Shown: positions 19,896-28,736 of the stretch, piece after piece
How the letters are laid out: every line of letters starts with the position of its first letter
How positions within the stretch are numbered: position 1 is the stretch's first letter
Origin: Deltaproteobacteria bacterium
Lineage (GTDB): Bacteria; Myxococcota; Myxococcia; Myxococcales; 40CM-4-68-19
Length of the DNA: 64,000 nucleotides
Direction of reading: 5' to 3'
Assembly: GCA_005879315.1 (NCBI GenBank)
Contig: VBLC01000048.1
Coordinates: forward strand, 17,919-81,918
Translations under genes and position numbers: made by a program
Notes under the pieces: model-generated
Told to the model about the DNA's origin: nothing
Databases searched by the model: none
The model's input: only the letters and a program-made list of their open reading frames with translations

Positions 19896-21224
19896 TCAGC
19901 GCTGGAAGTCGTAGACGCTGCCGAGGCGGAGGATTCGCGTCAGCTCGTCGAGCGCCGCCAGCGTCTCGCGCCAGAGGCGCACGTCGGCGAGGTCTTTGCC
20001 GGTGAGCCGGTCGCGATAGTGGCGCTGGACCCAACGTTCCAGCTCGGCGCCGAGCTCCTCGTCCCAGAAGACGCGCGCCCCGACCGCCGCGCGCTCCTCG
20101 TCGGAGAGGACGATCCGCTGCCGCAGGCAGGCCGGGCCGCCGCCGTTCTGCATCGACTCGCGCAGGTCGAGGTAATGGACGCTCGCGACCGGCGCCGACT
20201 CGAGGAAGCTCCGCGCGCGCGGATCCTCGCGCGACTCGACCGGCGCGACGATGGTCATGCTTCCGTCCGGAAGCGTGAGCAGCTGTGAATTGAAAGGATA
20301 GGCCGCCACTGCGGAGGCGAGGGGCAACTGCGCCTCGGTCGCGACCTTGGCGATGAACTGATCGCTGAGCAGCTCACGCAGCTTCTTCAACAGTGCATCG
20401 GTCTCGGCGAAGGCCTTCTCGTGCAAGAGGAGCAGATGGCCATTTCCCACCGCGACGACGTCGGTGTGGAAGGCGCCGGCGTCGATGCCCTCGGGATGTT
20501 GTTGGGGGAAGAGCGCCCGCGCCGGATCGACCTGCCCCAGCCGCGCTAGCGCATGCGAGGCCTCCCGGGTCTGTCGCGCCGGATAGCGCTGCGACTCTCC
20601 GGCTCGCGGCTGCTCGCCGAAAGCGACACGGCCCCAGGCGAAAAGATGCACCGCCGGCCTTCCCGGCACCAGGAGCCTCGTATGATTGGCGGCGCCCTCG
20701 TCGGCGAAATGCGTTCCGCCCGGCAGCGGATCGTGCACCTCGAAGCGGCGCGGGTCGGCGAAGATGGCGCGCAGCACCCGCGCGGTGGTCTCCGCTTCCA
20801 GCGAGCGGTGGAACATCGCCGTCAGATTCGCCGGCATCAAGTGGAGGCGGCCGTCCTCCGCATCCGTTCCGGGCACGCAGGTGGCAGCGTTCGCCGTCCA
20901 CATCGCCGCCGCGCTGGAGCTGATGCGGAGCAGATGATCGCGCAGCTCGGGATCGGCCGCAGCGCGCGCGATGACCTCCTCGTCGCTGCCGCGAAATCCG
21001 AGCCGCCGCAGAGTACGCAGGCTGGGCCGTTCGTGCGGCGGCAGCACCGCCTGCCCGACGGCGAGCGAGGCCACGAAACGCATCTTGGCGAGACCCTGCA
21101 GCGCGGCCGCGCGCGGATCGGCCGGCTGCCCGGCATGCTCCTGCGATGCGACGTTGCCGAACGAGAGCCCCGCGTAATTGTGCGTGGGGCCCACCAGGCC
21201 ATCGAAGTTGTATTCGCGAGCCAC
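19896..21224 (-). CDS. astB: N-succinylarginine dihydrolase
   Basis: This 442-aa enzyme of the arginine succinyltransferase pathway hydrolyses N2-succinylarginine to N2-succinylornithine, ammonia and CO2. Family hallmarks are visible: NFDGLVGPTHNYAGLSFGN at the start, MWTANAATC, ADEGAANHTR, and the catalytic Cys in QNGGGPACLRQR. No astA, astC, astD or astE lies in the window, so the rest of the pathway must be elsewhere or the enzyme has another role. Upstream on the same strand is a coiled-coil gene. Confidence 0.95.
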   Translation of the reverse strand: MAREYNFDGLVGPTHNYAGLSFGNVASQEHAGQPADPRAAALQGLAKMRFVASLAVGQAVLPPHERPSLRTLRRLGFRGSDEEVIARAAADPELRDHLLRISSSAAAMWTANAATCVPGTDAEDGRLHLMPANLTAMFHRSLEAETTARVLRAIFADPRRFEVHDPLPGGTHFADEGAANHTRLLVPGRPAVHLFAWGRVAFGEQPRAGESQRYPARQTREASHALARLGQVDPARALFPQQHPEGIDAGAFHTDVVAVGNGHLLLLHEKAFAETDALLKKLRELLSDQFIAKVATEAQLPLASAVAAYPFNSQLLTLPDGSMTIVAPVESREDPRARSFLESAPVASVHYLDLRESMQNGGGPACLRQRIVLSDEERAAVGARVFWDEELGAELERWVQRHYRDRLTGKDLADVRLWRETLAALDELTRILRLGSVYDFQR

Positions 21225-21227
21225 TCG

Positions 21228-22673
21228 CTAGGGATGCCTGCGCGCCTTGGCTTGCTTCTGCGCGGCCTTCTGCTGGTTCTTCTTGTTGAACCAGTCGTCG
21301 TGGCGCTCCATCTCCCTGCCGTGCACCTGGGCCACCCTCGAGGAGAACCAGCTCTTCGCCTTCGCCTGCAGCTTGCTCAGTCTCTCGAAGGCCTTCTTCT
21401 TGTGCTCGTCGGCCCACTTCTGCACTTGCTGCATCGCCTCCTTCTTCTTCGATTCGAACTCCCGCTTCTTCTCCTCCAGCGCCTTCTCCAGGCGCTGCGC
21501 ATGCTGCCCCGTGAGCTGGCCGAGGACATCGTCGAGCAGCGCCTTCCCTTGCTGCTTCAATTTGTTCAAGGCCTCGCCCTGCTCCTTCTCCACCTGGGCG
21601 CGCAAGTCCTGCTCCTGCTTTTCTTTCTCGCCAAAGAGGGAATGGAGCATCTCCTTGGTCGTGCTCGTCACCTCCTGCAGCGCCTCCTGGCGAAGACCCT
21701 GCTCGGCGTCGAGCCTCTCTTTCAGCTGGTTTTGCACAAGCTGCGTGAGCGTCGCCTTCTGCTCCGCCAGCTGCTTCTCGATCACTTGGCCCCTCTCTCC
21801 GCGCAGCGTGCGGAGCTTCCCCTCCAGGACCGCCGCCGCTCGGGTCGCGGCATCGTCGGCGTGGCGCTGCTTGAAGTCCTCGTAGGCCTGCTCGCGCGCC
21901 TCTTCCGTCTGCTTCCCCCGCGCGAGGACGTCCGTGAGCTCGAGCAGATGCTCCTTGCCCAGCTGCGCAAAGACGCCGATGTGGTTCCGCTCGAAATCCT
22001 CGCCGGCTTTTTGCTCTACCTCGACCAGCTCCTGGTGGTGCCGCTCGAGCAGCGCCTGGTGCGCGTCGAGCAGATCCTTGCCGTGCTTCTTTGCCAAATC
22101 GGAGACCTGCCGCGCGACGGCCTCGTGGAGGTCCTTGGCATGATCCGCGGCGAAGCGCGCGATCTTGTCGAGATGGAGCTGCTCCAGCCTGGGCATCTCC
22201 GCCTTGATCAGACCCTGGAGCTTGGAAGCGAAGTCCTGGTGGACGGCGTCGTGCTTCTTCTCCTGCTCCTGGGCGTGCTCCTCCCTCTTCTTCTCCACTT
22301 CCTCGGTGGCCTTGAGCTTGTGCTCGGCCTCGGTCTGGGTCAGCTCGGACTCGTGCTTCGCCACCAGCGCCTCTTCGTGCTTGGCGGCGACCTCCCCGTG
22401 GTGCGCCTCGAGATCGGAGGCGTGCTCCTCCTCTTGCTCGCCGTGCAGCTTTTCCAGCTCCTCGTCGTGCGTCTTCGCCTCGGCCTTGTGCTTCTGCTCC
22501 AGCTCTTCCTTGGAGGAGGCGGGGTCGTGCTGCGGGTCGCCCTCGGCATTCGGATCGACTTCGACGACGGCGCTGACCATCTCGCGGCCATCCGGCGCGC
22601 GCACCCAGAAGCGGTAGAGCTGCGCCTGCTCCTCGATGGGCTCGCTGCTGTCGTCGCCGGTCTGTTCGGCCAT
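21228..22673 (-). CDS. Long charged coiled-coil protein (481 aa)
   Basis: After a short N-terminal beta-like region (about 15-45; LYRFWVRAPDGREMVSAVVEV) the chain is almost entirely Lys/Glu/Gln/His-rich coiled coil to the C-terminus, ending in a basic tail. There is no signal peptide or membrane segment. It starts directly after the stop of the Ig-like repeat gene (TAGATG) and is surely co-transcribed with it. No family is recognised. The N-terminal segment has a 'FWVR..DG' pattern like single repeats in the neighbour, hinting at a shared interface. Confidence 0.75.
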   Translation of the reverse strand: MAEQTGDDSSEPIEEQAQLYRFWVRAPDGREMVSAVVEVDPNAEGDPQHDPASSKEELEQKHKAEAKTHDEELEKLHGEQEEEHASDLEAHHGEVAAKHEEALVAKHESELTQTEAEHKLKATEEVEKKREEHAQEQEKKHDAVHQDFASKLQGLIKAEMPRLEQLHLDKIARFAADHAKDLHEAVARQVSDLAKKHGKDLLDAHQALLERHHQELVEVEQKAGEDFERNHIGVFAQLGKEHLLELTDVLARGKQTEEAREQAYEDFKQRHADDAATRAAAVLEGKLRTLRGERGQVIEKQLAEQKATLTQLVQNQLKERLDAEQGLRQEALQEVTSTTKEMLHSLFGEKEKQEQDLRAQVEKEQGEALNKLKQQGKALLDDVLGQLTGQHAQRLEKALEEKKREFESKKKEAMQQVQKWADEHKKKAFERLSKLQAKAKSWFSSRVAQVHGREMERHDDWFNKKNQQKAAQKQAKARRHP

Positions 22674-23651
22674 CTATTCCTCCGCTTTGCCGTGCCCGCG
22701 CCGCCCTTTGATCTGCGCGATCTCTTCCCAAGACGATCCTTGCCGCAGCTGCCGCCGCTCCAGCTTCACTTCGAAGGCCTTGCCGTCCAGCCACTTCGGA
22801 TCGACCGAGACGACCAGGTCTTCTCCGCCATGAAAAGCGCATTTCGAGAAGTGGACCGGCGACGGCGGCTGCGCCCCTTCCGGCAGCGGCGGCACCAGCA
22901 CCGAGTTCTTCGCCGCGCTGCCCCTCACGGTCGAGATGGCCTTGCCGATCTGCACCCAGTTGCCCTCCGCGTCGCTGCGCTCGAGGAAGAACTCGAGAGC
23001 TGTGCCGTCAAGATTCCTGAGGGTCGCCTCCATCCAGACGGCGGCGTTCTCCTGCGGCTTGTCGATCCACCTGAGAGCGACGATCTCGCCGGCGACGAGG
23101 GGCCGCTCGCGCTTCACAGGCGGTGCCGGGAAGACGCCTTCGTACTTGCCGTCCTCGATCTCGCCCCGCCAGCTCGCGTACGTCTCCCATTCGCCGGTCT
23201 GCGGATTCTTGCGCTCGACGCGGAGGTCGAGGAGCGCGCCCTCGTAGCCCTCGGCCTCGACGTGCAGCCCGATGCGGTCGCCCGGCTTGGCGAAGGTGCG
23301 CCTCCACTCGGCCTTGGTGATGCGGCCGCGCGGCGGCGCCTTGGGGAGCTTGAACTTCGCGCTGGCCTTGTCGCCCTCGACGGTGGCCTTGAGGGTGGCC
23401 ACCTCGCGCCACGACTTGCCCTGCTTGTCGTCGCTCGACTCGATGCGGAACTCGTACGGACCCTCGCCGATGCCCTCGCCTTCGAGGATCAGCTGGGCCT
23501 CTTCGCCCGGCAGGTACTTCTCCTTGTCCCAGTGGCGATAGACGAAGCGCTTGCGGGGAAGGACGAGCGTGAACGCCGCGCCGGTCTTGAGCGGCCGCGT
23601 AGTCACGGGCTCCGGCAGCCGAGGCTTCAGCTCGATCTCTTGCCCAGCCAC
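22674..23651 (-). CDS. Four-repeat Ig-like/beta-sandwich protein
   Basis: This 325-aa protein has no signal peptide. It shows four diverged repeats of about 70 residues, each with a 'PGE..L.L..EG' entry, an 'E.R..E' strand and a 'G.W.E.A' turn (KSWREVATLK; GEWETYASW; GNWVQIGKA; SSWEEIAQIK). This suggests a string of immunoglobulin-like domains used for binding. It is the first gene of the pair with the coiled-coil protein. Similar cytoplasmic beta-sandwich proteins occur near secretion or injection systems, but none is visible here, so the role is open. Confidence 0.7.
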   Translation of the reverse strand: MAGQEIELKPRLPEPVTTRPLKTGAAFTLVLPRKRFVYRHWDKEKYLPGEEAQLILEGEGIGEGPYEFRIESSDDKQGKSWREVATLKATVEGDKASAKFKLPKAPPRGRITKAEWRRTFAKPGDRIGLHVEAEGYEGALLDLRVERKNPQTGEWETYASWRGEIEDGKYEGVFPAPPVKRERPLVAGEIVALRWIDKPQENAAVWMEATLRNLDGTALEFFLERSDAEGNWVQIGKAISTVRGSAAKNSVLVPPLPEGAQPPSPVHFSKCAFHGGEDLVVSVDPKWLDGKAFEVKLERRQLRQGSSWEEIAQIKGRRGHGKAEE

Positions 23652-23695
23652 CTGGCACTCCCCCTGGCGGCGACTTTACTTCATTTCATGCGCGC

Positions 23696-24154
23696 TCAAT
23701 AGAAACGGAAGACCAGCTCCGCTGCGCAGGCAGGCTTCTCTTCGCCCTCGACGTCGATGGTGGCCGCGAGGATGCCCTCGACGGCGTTCCCCGCCTCCTT
23801 GGCGTCGGCCAGCTTGACCGAGAGCCGGTACCGCTGTCCGTCCTTGAGCGGGGCGGGAAAGCGGACCTTGTTGAGCCCGTAGTTGATCACCATCGCGAAG
23901 TTCTTCACCTCGACCAGCTCGAAGAAGAGCCCGGCGATGAGCGCGAGCGTGAAGTACCCGTGCGCGACCGGTTTCTTGAAGGGCGACTCGCGGGCGATGC
24001 GCTCGCGGTCGACGTGGATCCACTGGTGGTCGCCGGTGGCGTCGGCGAACTTCTGGATCGCCTGGTAGGTCATCGTCTGCCAGGGCGACGGCCCCAGCTC
24101 CTTGCCCACCAGCGCCTTGAGGCCGGCCACTCCGTCGATGAGGGTCTTTGCCAT
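23696..24154 (-). CDS. MaoC-like (R)-specific enoyl-CoA hydratase
   Basis: This 152-aa hotdog-fold hydratase carries the MaoC/PhaJ active-site motif FADATGDHQWIHVD, with the catalytic Asp and His, followed by PFKKPVAHGYFTLAL. It likely hydrates enoyl-CoA to (R)-3-hydroxyacyl-CoA, which fits the R-specific SDR near the left end. That link is distant and is inference. It lies 10 bases after the REC-GGDEF-EAL gene on the same strand. Confidence 0.92.
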   Translation of the reverse strand: MAKTLIDGVAGLKALVGKELGPSPWQTMTYQAIQKFADATGDHQWIHVDRERIARESPFKKPVAHGYFTLALIAGLFFELVEVKNFAMVINYGLNKVRFPAPLKDGQRYRLSVKLADAKEAGNAVEGILAATIDVEGEEKPACAAELVFRFY

Positions 24155-24164
24155 GGGCTGCTCT

Positions 24165-25916
24165 TTACCGCGCAGGGCCGATCCGCGCCACGGCCGCGCG
24201 CGGGAAGGCGGGCCCCGGATGCGCGAGCAGGTATCCCTGCACGAGCGGCACCCCGAGCTCCTGCACCACGCGCAGCTCCTCCTCGGTCTCGATCCCTTCG
24301 CAGATCGCCCGCATCCCTTCGCCGCGGCAATACTCGAGGATGTGCTTGATCAGCCGCGCGGCGCGACCGCCCTGCGAGATCCCGCGCACCATCGCCATGT
24401 CCAGCTTGACGAAGTCGGGCTCGAGCAGCGCCAGGCTGTTCAGGCTGGAGTACCCGGAGCCGAGATCGTCGACGGCGATGCGGAATCCGGCGGCCCGCAG
24501 CGCGGCCACCCGGTCTCGCGCGCGCTCGAAGTTGCTCACCTCGGCTGCCTCGGTCAATTCCAGCACGATGCGCTTCGTCCAGGGTTGGAGCGCCGCCTCC
24601 TTCTCGATGCCGTCTGCGACGAGGAACTCGAAGGGATGGACGTTGAGAAAGAGCAGCTTCTCCGCGGGGAGCTGGCCGATGGCGGCCACCTGGATCTCGC
24701 GCAGCACGCGACCGAGCGCCGGCACTTGTCCGCCCCGCTCGGCCGCGCCGAGCGCATCGACGATCGAGCCGAAGCCCGGATCGGTCGGCCGCGCCAGCGC
24801 CTCCCACGCCAGCTCGCTGCGCGCGGCGAGATCGACGATCGGTTGGTACACGGCGCGAAAAGCGCGCTCGCGAATGGAGCGATCGAGCGCGCCCAGCTTG
24901 TCCGCCTCGTGGCGCACCTGCGCCGCATCGAGGCGGCCGCCCTGCGACAGCTCCCGGGACCAGCAGATGAGACGGTTGCGCCCGGCCTGCTTGGCGGCCT
25001 CCATGGAGATGAAGGCGGCGCCGATGAGCGCCTCGGCCTCCTGGGCGTGCTCGGGAAAGGAGGCAACGCCGATCGAGACGGTGATGCGCGGCAGGCCCGT
25101 GCCAAGCTCGGCTCCTTCCAGCATCCGGCGCAGGGTCTCTGCGCGCGTGGCGGCACCGGTCCGGTCGGTCTCGGGCAAGAGCAGCGCGAAAGTGTCGCCG
25201 CCGAAGCGCGCCATCACGTCGCCGCCACCCAGATACGCGGGCAGGTCGCTGACGCGGCAGTTGCGGTGAAGAAAGCCGCCCAAGGATCGCAGGAGCGCAT
25301 CGCCGCCGGAGAAGCCGAGGCTCTTGTTGATGTCGCGGAAGCGATCGACGCTGGCGAGGACCAGCGCGCAGGAGGCGCCGTGGCGCCGGCCGCGGGCGAT
25401 CTCCTTGCGCACGGACTCCTGGAAGGAGGCGTGGTTGTCGAGCCCGGTCAAGGGATCTCGCGTCGCCAGGCCCTCGAGAATGGCGTTCTTGGTCTGCAGC
25501 TCGGAGAGGAGGCTCCGGTTGGCGCGGCGCAGCTTGAGGCCCTCCACGGCGCGCTGCAGGCGCGCGCGGAAGTCAGCCAGGTCGAAGGGCTTGACCACGT
25601 AATCGGCCACGCCGGCCTGCAGCGCGTCCACCGCCGACGAGAGCGTGGCGTAGCCGCTCATCACGACGATCTGCACGTCGAGGTTGCGCGCGCCGAACTC
25701 GCGGATCAGCGAGAGGCCGCTGCCGTCCGGCAGGTTCTTGTCCACCACCAGGAAGTCGTATCCGGCGGCCGCCATCTGCTGGCGCGCCTCGGCGAGCGAC
25801 TGCGCCGGACCGGTCGCGAAGCCCATCCCCTCCAGCACCTCGACCACGACCGAGCGGACGACTTCTTCGTCGTCGACGACCAGCGCGCGCAGTCCCTCTG
25901 CTACCGACTCTGGCAT
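24165..25916 (-). CDS. REC-GGDEF-EAL response regulator
   Basis: This 583-aa protein starts at 25916 (MPESVAEGLRALVVDDEE); the track adds 64 upstream codons. The receiver domain (about 10-125) has phospho-acceptor Asp59 and the conserved K in VVKPF. A GGDEF domain follows (about 165-325), with the signature site degraded to GGDTF and no RxxD inhibitory site, so cyclase activity is doubtful. The EAL domain (about 335-575) keeps EALAR, LFLNVHP, LELTE, VDDLGSGYSS, VKLDM and EGIETEEE, so it is probably an active c-di-GMP phosphodiesterase. It is divergent from a histidine kinase 79 bases away, a likely partner. Confidence 0.92.
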   Translation of the reverse strand: MPESVAEGLRALVVDDEEVVRSVVVEVLEGMGFATGPAQSLAEARQQMAAAGYDFLVVDKNLPDGSGLSLIREFGARNLDVQIVVMSGYATLSSAVDALQAGVADYVVKPFDLADFRARLQRAVEGLKLRRANRSLLSELQTKNAILEGLATRDPLTGLDNHASFQESVRKEIARGRRHGASCALVLASVDRFRDINKSLGFSGGDALLRSLGGFLHRNCRVSDLPAYLGGGDVMARFGGDTFALLLPETDRTGAATRAETLRRMLEGAELGTGLPRITVSIGVASFPEHAQEAEALIGAAFISMEAAKQAGRNRLICWSRELSQGGRLDAAQVRHEADKLGALDRSIRERAFRAVYQPIVDLAARSELAWEALARPTDPGFGSIVDALGAAERGGQVPALGRVLREIQVAAIGQLPAEKLLFLNVHPFEFLVADGIEKEAALQPWTKRIVLELTEAAEVSNFERARDRVAALRAAGFRIAVDDLGSGYSSLNSLALLEPDFVKLDMAMVRGISQGGRAARLIKHILEYCRGEGMRAICEGIETEEELRVVQELGVPLVQGYLLAHPGPAFPRAAVARIGPAR

Positions 25917-25945
25917 CGGCTGTGAGCCTATAGCGGGTGGTGTCG

Positions 25946-25980
25946 GCGGGAAACTTCCGTGCGTCGGATGCGCTTCCCGC
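25946..25980. promoter_or_regulatory. Inverted repeat in the divergent promoter region
   Basis: GCGGGAA at 25946-25952 mirrors TTCCCGC at 25974-25980, with an inner TCCG/CGGA pair. The whole dyad fills the 79-bp gap between the REC-GGDEF-EAL gene and the histidine kinase gene. It may be an operator or an RNA hairpin just before the kinase start. Confidence 0.35.
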
Positions 25981-25995
25981 GATACAGTCGCAGCG

Positions 25996-27807
25996 ATGCG
26001 CATCGGTGCCCGCGCACTTCTCGTGATGGTGCCGGTCGCCGTGCTTCCGCTCATCGGCGCGGGATGGATCGCCTTCAAGGTCTCGCGCCGCGCGCTCGAG
26101 GATCGCACCCGCGCCGCGCAGGTGGCGGCGGCGCGCTCTCTCGCCGAGCGCGTCTCCGCCGAGGTCTCCGCCAGCCTTCACGCGGCCGGCCTCGCCGGCA
26201 ACGCGATGGATTTCGCCGAGCTCAGCGCCGGCGAGCGCGTCGGAGCGTTGCGGCTGGTGTTCCGTCAAATCGAAGGCGCCGCGGCGGTGGCGCTGCTCTC
26301 GCCTGACGGCGCGCAGGTGGCGTCGCCGGTCTATCTCGATTCGCGCGCGCAGGATCCTTCTCTCGCGGACCGCGCGATCCTCGGCGAGCAGGACATCGAC
26401 GAGTTCGCCCGCAGCATCCCCCTGCGCGCGGCGGTGCAGGTCGGAGCTGCAGTGGGTCCGGCGCACGCCTCCCGTTCCGGAGAGCCCCGCGTGGCGGTTG
26501 CGGTTCGCGCACGCGGTGGACTGGTGCTCGCGGTCGAGTTCAGCCTGGCGAGGCTGATTCCGGTCGTCTCCGAGTCGCGCCTGGGCGTGCGCGGCAGCGC
26601 AGTCGTGGTCGATCGCACGGGCCGCGTGGTGCTCGGCTCGATCGCGCCGCGCTCGTCGCTGTCGGGCTCGCCGCTGGTGCAGGCGGCGCTGGCCGGGAGT
26701 CTCGGCGCGCTCTCCTTCATCGGACCCGATGGAGTCGAGCGGCTGGGCGCCACGGCCGAGGCGCCCGACCTGGGCTGGATCATCGCCATCGACGAGCCGG
26801 CCGAGGACGCGCTCGCCGAGTCACGGGTGCTGGCCCGGCGAACGGCGGCCGCAGTAGCGATCGCGCTGGTCGCGGGCGTGGCTCTCGCGCTTCTGGCGAG
26901 CAGGGCCATCGTGCGGCCCATCCGCGCGCTGCACCAGGGCGCCGCGGCGCTGGCTGGCGGAGAGCTGGGGCACCGCGTGGTCGCCGCCGACCGCGGCGAT
27001 GAGCTCGGCGATCTGGCGCGCGCCTTCAACACCATGGCCGCGGAGATCGAGCGCTGGAACCGCGAGCTGGCGCAGCGGGTCGAGGAGAAGACACGCGAGG
27101 CGCGCGAGGCGCAGGACCTTCTCTTGCGCGCGCAGAAGCTCGCCGCGGTGGGACAGCTGGGCGCCGGCGTGGCGCACGAGGTGAACAATCCGCTCGCCGG
27201 CCTCCTCGGGCAGACGCAGCTCTTGCTCTTGCAGGAGCCGGCCGACTCGGCGCGGCGCAAGAAGCTGGCGAGCATCGAGACGCAAGCGCTGCGCATCCGC
27301 GAGATCGTCCAGCGGCTGCAGCAAGGCGCGGAGGGCGCGGAGCAGACCGCTGTCGACCTGCGCGCGCTGCTCGACGATTCCCTGGCCCGCAACGGCGACG
27401 CGCTCGCCTCGGCCAAGGTGCAGATCGTCCGCGAGTACGGGCCGCCCTTGCGCATCACCGGCGACCCGCGGCGGCTGACCGAGGCCTTTGCCGAGCTGGT
27501 GACGAACGCGCGCCGGGCCATGCCGGCGGGCGGCCAGCTCACGGTCGGCTATCGCTGCATCGATGGGCAGCTCGCAGCCATCCGCTTTGCCGATACCGGA
27601 GAGGGCATTTCTCCCAGCGTCCGGCCGCGCATCTTCGAACCCTTCTTCACCACCAAAAAAGACTGGAACGCCAAGGGGTTGGGCCTCACGATGGTCCACC
27701 AGGTCTGCGAGGAGCACAACGGCCGGGTGACGGTGGAGAGCGCGCCCGGCAAAGGCGCAACCTTCACGGTGGTGCTGCCGGTGCTGCAAGAAAGGGCGCT
27801 AGCATGA
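25996..27807 (+). CDS. Membrane sensor histidine kinase (HAMP)
   Basis: This 603-aa kinase starts at 25996; the track extends it spuriously to 25684. It has a membrane helix at 8-28, a periplasmic sensor region resembling a Cache domain (about 30-280), a second helix at 283-303, a HAMP domain, a coiled coil, and a HisKA H-box with His394 (GVAHEVNNPLAG). The catalytic domain shows ELVTNARRAM, ADTGEGIS and GLGLTMV. It likely phosphorylates the divergent REC-GGDEF-EAL protein, since no other regulator is adjacent. Its stop overlaps the next start (ATGA). Confidence 0.92.
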   Translation: MRIGARALLVMVPVAVLPLIGAGWIAFKVSRRALEDRTRAAQVAAARSLAERVSAEVSASLHAAGLAGNAMDFAELSAGERVGALRLVFRQIEGAAAVALLSPDGAQVASPVYLDSRAQDPSLADRAILGEQDIDEFARSIPLRAAVQVGAAVGPAHASRSGEPRVAVAVRARGGLVLAVEFSLARLIPVVSESRLGVRGSAVVVDRTGRVVLGSIAPRSSLSGSPLVQAALAGSLGALSFIGPDGVERLGATAEAPDLGWIIAIDEPAEDALAESRVLARRTAAAVAIALVAGVALALLASRAIVRPIRALHQGAAALAGGELGHRVVAADRGDELGDLARAFNTMAAEIERWNRELAQRVEEKTREAREAQDLLLRAQKLAAVGQLGAGVAHEVNNPLAGLLGQTQLLLLQEPADSARRKKLASIETQALRIREIVQRLQQGAEGAEQTAVDLRALLDDSLARNGDALASAKVQIVREYGPPLRITGDPRRLTEAFAELVTNARRAMPAGGQLTVGYRCIDGQLAAIRFADTGEGISPSVRPRIFEPFFTTKKDWNAKGLGLTMVHQVCEEHNGRVTVESAPGKGATFTVVLPVLQERALA

Positions 27808-28736
27808 GCGGCGCCCCCAAGCCGGCTGTAGAAAAAAAAATAATTATTTTTTTTCCCGCCGCGGCGGGGGTGCTCCTCGCCCTCGGTGGCTGCGGATTTT
27901 GCGGGAAAAAACCGGCTGCGGCGCCCCCTCCGCCTGCTCCGGTTGCCGAAGCGCCCGCGCCTGCGCCTGCGCCGGTCGCATTGAACCTTTCCAAGGCGCA
28001 GGGCGATGTGCAGGTCCGGCACGCGCAGGGGCCGTGGGTGCCGGTGCAGCCGCCCTTCCCTCTCGGCCTCGACGACTCGGTCCGAACCGCCCTCGGAGGC
28101 ACGGCCACATTGCAGGTCGGCCGCGACGGATCGATCGAGGTTCGCGAACGCACGGAAGTGTCGGTGCGGCAGCTGCTCGCCGACCGCGCCCGGTTCCGGT
28201 TGGAACGCGGCCGCATCGGGGCCACGCCAGGGCACACGGCACTGACCGTCGAGTCGTCCGGCAGCAGCGCGGTGGCCGAGGCCAGCACCGGCTCGTTCGC
28301 CGTCTTCAACGACGGCAAGGGCCTGGTCGCCGTCGTCGCCGAGGCGGGCGAGGTGAAATTGACCTCGGGCGGCGGCGACACGCTCCTCGCTGCCGGCCAG
28401 GGGGCGCGCATCGTCGGCGACGCGGCGCCCGTGCGCGAGGAGGTGCCGCGCTCGGTGTTGCTCAAGGTGGCCTGGCCGGAGCAGAAGGAAACGCGCGACA
28501 CGTCGATCAAGCTGAGCGGCGAAGCCGATCCGGGCGCGCTCGTCTCGGTCAACGGCCGGCAGCTGCAGGTTGCTGACGACGGCCGCTTCGAGGCCGACGT
28601 GCCGCTCATCCCCGGACCCAACCGCTTGTCGGTCAGCAGCACCGACCGTTTCGGCCGCACCGCCGACGCGGAAAACACGCTGCGCGTCGATCGACGGCCG
28701 CCGCCGGTCAAGGCGCAGCACGAGGGCTGGGAGTGA
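27804..28736 (+). CDS. FecR-domain lipoprotein
   Basis: This 310-aa protein has a signal peptide and an LGGC lipobox (about residue 30), a Pro/Ala linker, and a FecR-like beta domain (about 60-215; LGLDDSVRTALGGTATLQVG). A C-terminal Ig-like segment follows (IKLSGEADPGALVSVNGRQL). FecR domains bind or transmit periplasmic signals. No sigma factor gene is next to it. The signal peptide is coded partly by an A9-TAATTA-T8 tract, which is extreme for this GC-rich genome. Start and stop are coupled to both neighbours (ATGA, GTGA). Confidence 0.85.
   Translation: MSGAPKPAVEKKIIIFFPAAAGVLLALGGCGFCGKKPAAAPPPPAPVAEAPAPAPAPVALNLSKAQGDVQVRHAQGPWVPVQPPFPLGLDDSVRTALGGTATLQVGRDGSIEVRERTEVSVRQLLADRARFRLERGRIGATPGHTALTVESSGSSAVAEASTGSFAVFNDGKGLVAVVAEAGEVKLTSGGGDTLLAAGQGARIVGDAAPVREEVPRSVLLKVAWPEQKETRDTSIKLSGEADPGALVSVNGRQLQVADDGRFEADVPLIPGPNRLSVSSTDRFGRTADAENTLRVDRRPPPVKAQHEGWE
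27833..27868. repeat. Adjacent AT-only and GC-only perfect palindromes
   Basis: A 22-bp perfect palindrome made only of A and T (A8-TAATTA-T8, 27833-27854) is followed at once by a 14-bp perfect palindrome made only of G and C (CCCGCCGCGGCGGG, 27855-27868). Both lie within the signal-peptide codons of the FecR-domain gene. The homopolymer runs are classic slippage sites. Confidence 0.75.

Noticed and set aside
20553-23702. 1049-aa plus-strand ORF
   Set aside because: It is antisense to astB and the coiled-coil/Ig genes. Its Leu/Val-rich text is the mirror of Lys/Glu codons.
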